A DNA stretch of 64,000 nucleotides, from the NCBI RefSeq assembly GCF_030519375.1, contig NZ_JAUMKB010000003.1:1-64000 (forward strand), written 5' to 3'. How positions within the stretch are numbered: position 1 is the first letter of the stretch; each line of letters starts with the position of its first letter. The position numbers were made by a program, and so were the translations under genes. Positions 43,660-51,163 of this stretch are shown here, in pieces. The notes beneath the pieces are model-generated. The model was given only the letters and a program-made list of their open reading frames with translations. It ran no database searches and was not told the origin of the DNA. Origin of the DNA: Mucilaginibacter tolerans (GTDB lineage Bacteria; Bacteroidota; Bacteroidia; Sphingobacteriales; Sphingobacteriaceae).

Positions 43660-45336
43660 TTATAGGTTCGGGCTTTGAAAGCCCAGGTTCTTCATACCTG
43701 TTTTTACTTCTGGACAACTCATAAATAAATTCCAGAGCAACCCGCTGCGGTAATTTTCTATCATATCGATGATCGGCCCCTGATCAATAGCCAACGTAGA
43801 ATTAGCAAACCAGGCATCATTAATACTAAAAGCATCATAAAAGCCATATTGCCCCCATATTTTATCGCCCAGTTTGTAATAAAAGTACCGGAGGGCCGCC
43901 ATCGATTGTGTTGGCGTATAAGGCAATGACGATATTGCAGCTGTTGGCGCAATCACACCCAAATCGTTTGTTGGCGAACTGGCTGTATAACCGTTCTGGA
44001 TGTCACTGGCGGTCAAGCCCCAGCAATTGGCGCTATAGCCGCTATACCCATTAGGATTTGATACGCAATATTTATAGTTGATCGTGGCATGAGCTTTATT
44101 CTGCACATCGTAGCTTGCATAGGCATCAGACAATCCATTTGGGTTAATCCCTAAGAAAGAATAATGCGCAAAAAACAACGGACCACCTTCGGCCGGGCCT
44201 AAAGGTAAGGTCACGCCGAAATAAGCATTACTATTCTTCATAGCGCCATTCATCGCCCAACCACTATCATAAACAGCCTTGGTTATCGGGTGTGTAGTAG
44301 ACGATGCAGCCATCACATAAGTAATTAAAGCCTCATCCCAACCATTTACCTGCATATTGTTCGACCAGGCATAGTTTGGGCTCCAATGCCAGTAAAGTGT
44401 ATTTTGTCCATTTTGCCTGAACCAATCCCATTCTACTGCCTTCCATAAAGTATTTATGTCATTCCTTAAGGCAGCTTCCGGTACGCCGGTATCATTAAAG
44501 TATTGACGTGCGGTTAACAGCCCTTGCATCAAATATGCAGTCTCGACAAGATCAGCGCCATTATCTTGTGTGCTGAACGGTACGGCAACACCCGTCGCTC
44601 CGTTCATCCAATGAGGAAAGGCGCCATGAAAGGTTTGAGCTGTCTTCAGGAAGCCAACGATTTTCTGCATACGGGCCAAACCATCAGCGCGCGTAATAAA
44701 TTGCCTGTTGACAGCAGCTACAATAGCCATTATTCCAAATCCCGAACCTCCAGTAGTAACTATATCTCCTGAAGTATTCCGCTCACGCGCCAAACCGCTT
44801 GTGGGGTGACCGAAGTCCCAGAAATATTTAAAGGTTTGTTTCTGTACCAAATCGAGCAATGCATTGTCTGATATGACAGGGAATTTATTTGTGGTATCGA
44901 CAGCCGTAGTAAGCTGCAGCGAAACCGAACTTTGTAAATTACCACCAGAGGATGAGCTCAATTTTGTGGAAACTGTCAAAGAATACTGCGTAATAGCCTG
45001 CAATGCCGATGGCGTGATCACAATTGTACTGTCGTGATTATCATAAGCTGTTAAATAAGAAACTGCGGTCCCTGTTTTCGTATCAAAAGTTATACTTTGA
45101 GCGGTCGAGTTGTGATTGATAGCCGCTGAAAACGATATACGGATAACAGGTTGGGTATTGACATTTTTGTATGCTGATGAATTAATGGAGACGCCATTTA
45201 CTTTCAAACCTGCAAAACTGAATGAAGAAGGTGTTACAGGCGTGGGTGATAGCTGTTTCGCTTTCGAGCAGCTCCATATTTGTAAAAGTAAAACCGTAGC
45301 TATCGAGCAATTTCGAATGCTTCTCATCTTCTCCAT
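43660..45336 (-). CDS. Lipoprotein GH144 beta-1,2-glucanase-like protein with Ig-like domain
   Basis: The 558-residue product has a lipoprotein-type N-terminus (LLLQIWSCSK, with Cys as lipid anchor). A bacterial Ig-like domain (Big_5-like, about 40-140) follows, then a GH144 domain from about 160. The GH144 motifs are KQTFKYFWDFGHPTSGLARERN, TGGSGFGIMAIV, LYWHWSPNYAW and CWGLTASDIQNGY. It should be surface- or outer-membrane-anchored and make the first cuts in beta-1,2-glucan. The ATG at 45336 or the one at 45327 could be used; both give the lipobox. The paralog downstream starts 18 nt after it. A terminator separates it from the LamG gene. Confidence 0.87.
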   Translation of the reverse strand: MEKMRSIRNCSIATVLLLQIWSCSKAKQLSPTPVTPSSFSFAGLKVNGVSINSSAYKNVNTQPVIRISFSAAINHNSTAQSITFDTKTGTAVSYLTAYDNHDSTIVITPSALQAITQYSLTVSTKLSSSSGGNLQSSVSLQLTTAVDTTNKFPVISDNALLDLVQKQTFKYFWDFGHPTSGLARERNTSGDIVTTGGSGFGIMAIVAAVNRQFITRADGLARMQKIVGFLKTAQTFHGAFPHWMNGATGVAVPFSTQDNGADLVETAYLMQGLLTARQYFNDTGVPEAALRNDINTLWKAVEWDWFRQNGQNTLYWHWSPNYAWSNNMQVNGWDEALITYVMAASSTTHPITKAVYDSGWAMNGAMKNSNAYFGVTLPLGPAEGGPLFFAHYSFLGINPNGLSDAYASYDVQNKAHATINYKYCVSNPNGYSGYSANCWGLTASDIQNGYTASSPTNDLGVIAPTAAISSLPYTPTQSMAALRYFYYKLGDKIWGQYGFYDAFSINDAWFANSTLAIDQGPIIDMIENYRSGLLWNLFMSCPEVKTGMKNLGFQSPNL

Positions 45337-45365
45337 TATTCTATCAGAATTCAAAAATTGGCATT

Positions 45366-45406
45366 AAAAAAAGGTTGCAGTCCGCCAAGTTAACGGACGT
45401 ACAACC
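45366..45406 (-). terminator. Intrinsic terminator inside the polysaccharide locus
   Basis: On the minus strand GGTTGTACGTCCG pairs with CGGACTGCAACC across a nine-base loop and is followed by seven Ts (45372-45366). It lies just after the LamG lipoprotein gene and before the GH144 pair, so the enzymes would be expressed by read-through or from their own promoter. Confidence 0.8.
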
Positions 45407-45427
45407 TCAACCTAAATCAATCAACTG

Positions 45428-46318
45428 TTATCTTCCCGCTTTTTCAAGATTATATAAGCCATCAATCTGGCTCGACGTTAATGGCCTATTGTATACCCTT
45501 ACCTGGTCTATATCGCCATTTATCGCTGCAGCCCAACCTTGTGCGTCTGAACCTGTGGTAAGCGATGGCGTGGTTTGGAATTGTAAGGTTCCGAAAACCA
45601 TAGGGCCGGCTGCTGACCAATTGAGAGGGGCAAAGCCCTTTACTTCATTGGTACCTACAGAAGCGCCGTTATAGTAAACTTTCACCATTGATGTACTATC
45701 TGTATAGTGACCGGTATATGTTACGGCGATGTGGGTCCATTTATTCCAGGGGTCAGTAACTGAATAACCTCCTTCCCAGGCGTTTGAGCTCCCGTTATTT
45801 GCAGCATCCGCCAGACTTGCATTGTTAAACACATGCACTTTAAGCTGTCCTGTTGTTGCGTTACCGCCATTATCATAAAATATATCGAAATTACCCCAGA
45901 AGTTACTCGTATGTGACACGCTCACAATACCGGCAGCGCCTGTATTTAGCGGCATTTTTACCCATACACTGATCGTAAAATCAGTTAGCGATTTTACCGC
46001 ATCTGGGGTGTTAACGACTACATAACTATTACCGGTTGCGATCAAACCTTTTCCTTTTGTCCCGTCACCGAATGACGTACTTGTACCAACACCAACTACC
46101 GACGAAAGGCTATCTTTCAGGTCGCCATTAAATGGCCAGTAAGCTACAAGCGCTCCCGGTTGGATATCTTTTGAGTTGGCATATCCATCAAACTTTGGCA
46201 AAGGTTTTTTAGGCGCATAGGACTTAGCGTCAAAACCTTTCTGACATGAGGATAGCGCAAAAACTACAGCCATTGTACTGATACCGGCTATAATTATATT
46301 TTTAAATGTCTTCATCAT
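45428..46318 (-). CDS. LamG-like lectin-domain lipoprotein, likely surface glycan-binding protein
   Basis: The 296-residue product has a lipobox (VVFALSSC, Cys at about 25). From about 50 to the end it is one laminin-G/concanavalin-A-like jellyroll. Motifs are ALVAYWPFNGDLKDS, FTISVWVKMPL, WTHIAVTYTGHY and IDQVRVYNRPLTSSQIDGLYN. Its place just after susD, 15 nt away, is where PULs commonly encode surface glycan-binding proteins. So it most probably binds the beta-glucan at the cell surface. Two adjacent ATGs are present, and the first at 46318 is given. The downstream terminator ends the susC-susD-lamG unit. Confidence 0.87.
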   Translation of the reverse strand: MMKTFKNIIIAGISTMAVVFALSSCQKGFDAKSYAPKKPLPKFDGYANSKDIQPGALVAYWPFNGDLKDSLSSVVGVGTSTSFGDGTKGKGLIATGNSYVVVNTPDAVKSLTDFTISVWVKMPLNTGAAGIVSVSHTSNFWGNFDIFYDNGGNATTGQLKVHVFNNASLADAANNGSSNAWEGGYSVTDPWNKWTHIAVTYTGHYTDSTSMVKVYYNGASVGTNEVKGFAPLNWSAAGPMVFGTLQFQTTPSLTTGSDAQGWAAAINGDIDQVRVYNRPLTSSQIDGLYNLEKAGR

Positions 46319-46333
46319 TTTCTCTTTTAAAAA

Positions 46334-47836
46334 TTAATAACCGGGGTTTTGAGTTAAGGTACCTGCGCTCAAGTCGATTTCATTTTGTGGCAAAGGCCAA
46401 ACTTCATTTTTGCCTGCTTTCCAACCTCTTGCACCGAATAAAGCAGCGGCCCTGCCCTGGCGGATCACATCAAAATAACGGTCAAACTCCATAGCCAATT
46501 CTATGTGACGTTCGTTCCAGATTGCTGTACGTAATGCCGTTTGATCAGTAGTTGTAACCGGATGCAAAATTGCGTTATTTCCTGCCCTTGCCCTTGCACG
46601 CACAAGTTCTAGCGAAGCCAGTGCTGCAGCAGTATTTCCAAGCTCGTTATTTGCTTCAGCATTCATTAACAACACATCTGCATAACGCAAGCAGATCTTA
46701 TTTTGCTGGCATCCTTCATTAAAACCCGACACATAAAGGCTAAATGGCACGTATGATTTTTGATTATACATCGTGCTGTTACCTCCTGATGTCGGAATTA
46801 CATCGCCCTCTGGTGTGGTTTCACCCCTGAAAATAATAGTGGCATCGCGGCGGGGGTCGCCTACTTCATATGCCGCAGCCAGGCTTGCGCTTGGCACATT
46901 AAAGCCCCATCCGCCACCAGTTGAGCCGTCGACCCCTTGCACTTGTGAGTACTGTGAGTTAGATGCATCGGGATTATTTGGAACCAGCATACATTGGATC
47001 TCGAAAATTGATTCAGAATTGTTCTTGTTATTTGTTCGGAACATTTGCTCATAGTTAGGGAACAAAGTGTATCCTAAGGCCATAACCTGGTTTGTATAAG
47101 TCAATACGTCATTCCATTTAGCCTTATTTGTTAATGTTTGATACATAGCCGCTTTAGCGTGAAGCGCCAGAGCTGCGCCTTTGGTTATACGGCCAACATC
47201 AGTTCCGGAGTATGTCTGCGGTAGTACAGCTGCTGCATCGGTCAGGTCAGTTTCTATAGCGGTCCATACTTGTGCCTTGGGAGTACGTGGGATATTGTAT
47301 TCAGAAGCACCTTTAGGGACATGCAAGCGCAATGGGACATCACCAAATGCGCGTACTAACCTGAAATAACACCAGGCGCGGATAAATTTTGCTTCAGCCA
47401 GGTAACGCCCCTTTAAAGATGCATCCATGTTAATGTTTGGTACATTATCTAATACCTGGTTAGCAAAATTGATGGTTTTATATTCGCCACCCCAAAAGTC
47501 GGAAATTTGCCCTTCACCGGAATTCGCTGAAAAATTATGAAAATCGTTCATAAACGTCGCGTCGTCCGCCCTGCTGCCCTTGTTCACATCATCCGAACCC
47601 ATACTTTCAACGGCGATTGACGCAAATGCTATATTTGACCATTCGTGCAGGTTAGCATACATAGCATCAACAGCTTGAGTGGCATCGTTCTGCGTTTTCC
47701 AGAACTGTGTTGCTGACTGATTACCTGCTGGATTAACATCTAACCAGGACTTTTTACACCCCTGAAATGCTACCATACAAGCTATAAGGCCAAGCCCTAA
47801 AGTTCCTTGTAATATTTTTTTATTAGTTTTCATCAT
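46334..47836 (-). CDS. SusD/RagB family outer-membrane lipoprotein
   Basis: The 500-residue product has a lipobox (MVAFQGC, Cys at about 26). The SusD N-terminal motif KSWLDVNPAGNQSATQFWKTQNDATQAVDAMYANL follows. Helical TPR-like segments, WCYFRLVRAFGDVPL and the C-terminal WNERHIELAMEFDRYFDVIRQGRA are typical. It binds oligosaccharide and caps the SusC channel. It lies 8 nt after susC in the same operon and 15 nt before the LamG gene. Confidence 0.95.
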   Translation of the reverse strand: MMKTNKKILQGTLGLGLIACMVAFQGCKKSWLDVNPAGNQSATQFWKTQNDATQAVDAMYANLHEWSNIAFASIAVESMGSDDVNKGSRADDATFMNDFHNFSANSGEGQISDFWGGEYKTINFANQVLDNVPNINMDASLKGRYLAEAKFIRAWCYFRLVRAFGDVPLRLHVPKGASEYNIPRTPKAQVWTAIETDLTDAAAVLPQTYSGTDVGRITKGAALALHAKAAMYQTLTNKAKWNDVLTYTNQVMALGYTLFPNYEQMFRTNNKNNSESIFEIQCMLVPNNPDASNSQYSQVQGVDGSTGGGWGFNVPSASLAAAYEVGDPRRDATIIFRGETTPEGDVIPTSGGNSTMYNQKSYVPFSLYVSGFNEGCQQNKICLRYADVLLMNAEANNELGNTAAALASLELVRARARAGNNAILHPVTTTDQTALRTAIWNERHIELAMEFDRYFDVIRQGRAAALFGARGWKAGKNEVWPLPQNEIDLSAGTLTQNPGY

Positions 47837-47844
47837 CTTTCAAA

Positions 47845-50800
47845 TTAAAAAGTAACGTTAACACCTAAGTTATAAGTAGCGAACAGTGGATACACCTCCG
47901 TATCTATTCCTCTGCTAAGCGCTGCTCCGCCAATTTCGGGAGTGAAGCCTTTGTACCCGAATATATTGATCGCATTTTGGGCATTCGCGTAAACCCTCAG
48001 TCGTTGTATCCCATATTTCTTTAATGACAAACCCGGGAAGGTATAGCCTAATTGCGCATTACGAACGCGGAAATAAGCACCGCTTTCTACAAAAAATGAA
48101 TTTGGCTTAGAGTTATTATTTGCACCCACGTTTGTAGACGGATAGGTATTAGAAGTTCCTTCCCCGTGCCAGCGGTGTTCGTAAAAGTCTTGCGTAAAGT
48201 TCTCACCGCCAAAGCGGAAGCCGATATTAGCATTGTATACATCAACATCTGCCACACCCTGCATGTCTAATGCCAGGTCGAATTGTTTATAGGTAAATGA
48301 AGTATTAAAACCGTAGGTGATCTTGGGATTTGGGTTACCGATCACTACGCGATCCTTGCTGTCAATTGATCCGTCATGATTTGTATCCTGGTAAATAAAG
48401 TCACCGGGCTGAGTGTTTGTACCTTTTTGAGGTGAACCATCAACCTGCGCCTGCGTTTGGAAAACCCCGGTCACTTTGTATCCATAAAATTCGCCAATTG
48501 GCTCGCCAACCACAGTGCGGGTTGCCAGGTTACCATTGGCAATACCATTACCGCCAGCATAAATAGGGTTCTTACCGCTCAAAACAGTTAACACCTTGTT
48601 GTTGTTAACGCCGATATTACCGCTCAAGGAATAGCCGAAATCACTGCCAATTTTGTCTTTCCAGGTAATCAAGATTTCAAAACCTTTGTTTTGAATAGTT
48701 GCCTGATTGCCTATCAGGTTACCGCTATTGGTACCAATTGATGCAAGAACTGGGATGGCAAATATGGCGTCTTCAGTTTTACGGTTATAATAATCAGCTT
48801 CGAAAGATAGCTTATTATGTAAAATCGCTCCCTCGATACCGAAATCTGTCGAGTTTGATACTTCCCAACCTGTTGTTGGAGGGACAATGGTATTAATACT
48901 TGCTCCCTGGCGTGCTACCTGGGGGTTACCAAAAATAGCTGTCAAATATGGATCAGCCGCAACGGTTTGAACCGACGGGTTAATAGGTACGCCAGAATTA
49001 CCAATTCTGCCCCAGCTTGCCCGAAGCTTCAGATTATCAAAAACATGCTGATCTTTCATGAATGATTCGTTACTGATCACCCAGCCACCACCTATTGAAG
49101 GGAACCATCCGTAGGGGTTTGGATAGAACTGCGAAGCGCCATCACGCCTGATCGAGGCATTCAGCAAATACCTGTTTTTATACGAATAGTTGATACGTGC
49201 AAATTGTGATAACGTGCGGTTGTGAATTTGATCAGTTGCGTTTCTGATACGGGTTACAGTAGTATCCCCCTGTGGGTACGAATCATATAAATTACCGCTT
49301 TTTACATATGGTACGCCATTCCCATTTGCCACAATCTGATAAGTTCTGTAGTTCTGCGCGCTATAACCAAGAAGAGCGGTTAACTTATGATCTTTGTATT
49401 GGAAATCATAAGTCAGTGTATTTTCCCAGATCCAGTTTTTGGTTTCGGTATGTTCGATATTCAAATTTGTTGTAGTGGTGGTTTGCGCAACCGTAGCTGC
49501 ATATAATGGTGTAAATCCTCTCGCCTCCAACTGACCAAGATCTCCGCCAAAACTCGTTCTGAATTTTAAGCCTTTTATTATTTTCAATTCAGCATGCACA
49601 TCACCTGTGAAGCGATGATCCACTGTACGGTGATTATTATAATCAAGGGTCACTTCAGGATTAAAATTATTGCCTGAACCCGTGCCATAGTCAGTTGGGT
49701 CACCATATTTACCATCATTATAGAACACAGGCAGCGTGGGCGATGCGGCATAAAGTTGGTGGAATATACCGCCCGGAGCATCTTTTGAATAGCTGTAAAC
49801 GCCGTTTGCATTGTATCCAATAGACAATATGCTCAGAGGTTTAAACTCATTAGAAAGGTGCACGGTAAAACGCTGATAATTATTATTTCTAACCAGGCCG
49901 TCCTGATCTAAATAACCAAAAGAATAGTCGTAGGTTGATTTCTCAGTCCCCCCGCTTAATGACACCTGGTGACTGGTTGTAAAGGCATTTCGAAGTATTT
50001 GTCCATACCAATCTGTACCCTTACCAAAACTCGCAGGATTATCAAATATCGGTGGTTTAATATCATCCGGACTGGTAGCTAAGTTGTTACCATACGCTAC
50101 TGTTTCATTAATAGCCTGCGCATACTCAGAAGCCGTAGCCATTTTAGGCTGATTTGTTGCAGCCTGGAAACCAACATATCCGCTATAATTGATGTTAGGT
50201 TTGCCTTTTACACCTTTTTTGGTGGTGATGAGTACTACACCGTTAGCTCCTCTTACACCAAAAATTGCTGTACTTGACGCGTCTTTTAGTATGGTGACAT
50301 TCTCGATGTCGTTGCTGTTTAAGAAAGTAATATCATCATACCATACACCGTCAACAACATAAAGTGGGCTTACGTTACCGTACACGGTACCCAAACCTCG
50401 AATACTGATAATTGGCGCCGAGCCAGGTGTACCATTGTTGGTAATAGTTACGCCGGCAACTTTACCTTGCAAAGCACTTACCGGATTGGCATCGGGCTGC
50501 TTGGATATGTCAGCACCTTTTACCGTCGAAACAGCTCCGGTGTTATCAATTTTGCGTTGTGTACCGTAACCAATAACTACTACCTGCTGTAGTTCGTTTG
50601 ATTTTGCTAATAATTTAACATTGATTGTGTTTTTTCCATTCACAGCAACTTCCTGGTTGGTATAGCCGAGATAGCTAAACATCAAAGTTCCGTTTGATGG
50701 AACTGCCAAGGAAAATACGCCGTTGGCGTCGGTTTGTGTACCCGTTGCTGTACCTTTCACGGTTATACTTACCCCTATCAGGCTCTCGCCGGTGGTGGCA

Positions 50801-50901
50801 TCAGTGACTTTACCTTTTAAAGTAATGTTCTGTGCATAGGCATAAGTGAAGAAAAAGGAACACAACAGTACCAACCCTGAAATAGTAAAGATTCTTTTCA
50901 T
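47845..50901 (-). CDS. SusC/RagA family TonB-dependent receptor
   Basis: The 1018-residue product has a signal peptide ending TYAYAQ. A carboxypeptidase regulatory-like domain (KGKVTDATTGESLIGVSITVKGT) is next. The plug domain carries VVIGYGTQRKIDNTGAVSTV, PVSALQGKVAGVTITNNGTPG and IRGLGT. It is followed by ILKDASSTAIFGVRGANGVVLITTKKG, the SusC/RagA signature. The rest is the beta-barrel ending in NVTF. It imports oligosaccharides across the outer membrane with SusD. It is the first gene of the operon, with a full promoter at 51065-51097 and a leader of about 155 nt. Confidence 0.96.
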   Translation of the reverse strand: MKRIFTISGLVLLCSFFFTYAYAQNITLKGKVTDATTGESLIGVSITVKGTATGTQTDANGVFSLAVPSNGTLMFSYLGYTNQEVAVNGKNTINVKLLAKSNELQQVVVIGYGTQRKIDNTGAVSTVKGADISKQPDANPVSALQGKVAGVTITNNGTPGSAPIISIRGLGTVYGNVSPLYVVDGVWYDDITFLNSNDIENVTILKDASSTAIFGVRGANGVVLITTKKGVKGKPNINYSGYVGFQAATNQPKMATASEYAQAINETVAYGNNLATSPDDIKPPIFDNPASFGKGTDWYGQILRNAFTTSHQVSLSGGTEKSTYDYSFGYLDQDGLVRNNNYQRFTVHLSNEFKPLSILSIGYNANGVYSYSKDAPGGIFHQLYAASPTLPVFYNDGKYGDPTDYGTGSGNNFNPEVTLDYNNHRTVDHRFTGDVHAELKIIKGLKFRTSFGGDLGQLEARGFTPLYAATVAQTTTTTNLNIEHTETKNWIWENTLTYDFQYKDHKLTALLGYSAQNYRTYQIVANGNGVPYVKSGNLYDSYPQGDTTVTRIRNATDQIHNRTLSQFARINYSYKNRYLLNASIRRDGASQFYPNPYGWFPSIGGGWVISNESFMKDQHVFDNLKLRASWGRIGNSGVPINPSVQTVAADPYLTAIFGNPQVARQGASINTIVPPTTGWEVSNSTDFGIEGAILHNKLSFEADYYNRKTEDAIFAIPVLASIGTNSGNLIGNQATIQNKGFEILITWKDKIGSDFGYSLSGNIGVNNNKVLTVLSGKNPIYAGGNGIANGNLATRTVVGEPIGEFYGYKVTGVFQTQAQVDGSPQKGTNTQPGDFIYQDTNHDGSIDSKDRVVIGNPNPKITYGFNTSFTYKQFDLALDMQGVADVDVYNANIGFRFGGENFTQDFYEHRWHGEGTSNTYPSTNVGANNNSKPNSFFVESGAYFRVRNAQLGYTFPGLSLKKYGIQRLRVYANAQNAINIFGYKGFTPEIGGAALSRGIDTEVYPLFATYNLGVNVTF

Positions 50902-51064
50902 GTGGTTCTAGAAATTAATTTAGGAATTGATTAATTGGTTCGTAACAGCTACGAAGTTGTGGAGATAATACATTTTTAACAAATAACTGCACTCTACATT
51001 ATTACATCATTTAAAAAGTAGTTTCTCAAGGGGATTCTATAATTCAACACAACGAATTGATTAT

Positions 51065-51097
51065 CAAAATTATAACATCAAACATGTGTATGCCAAA
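51065..51097 (-). promoter_or_regulatory. Promoter of the susC operon
   Basis: On the minus strand TTTG (51097-51094), 21 nt, then TAATTTTG (51072-51065) fit the minus-33/minus-7 consensus. The predicted start is near 51060, giving a leader of about 155 nt, typical of susC genes. Confidence 0.6.
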
Positions 51098-51102
51098 CAT
51101 AC
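51088..51102. promoter_or_regulatory. Candidate operator overlapping the susC minus-33 box
   Basis: The palindrome GTATG-CCAAA-CATAC has perfect five-base arms, and the flanks are nearly symmetrical (TGT upstream, TACA downstream). Its centre contains the TTTG of the minus-33 box. It is a plausible site for the LuxR-type regulator encoded 62 nt away. Confidence 0.4.
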
Positions 51103-51163
51103 TACATTTAAGAAGTGCCAGGTAGTACATAAAGAAAGGCCAGTGAGAGGTAATGATGTAGTG

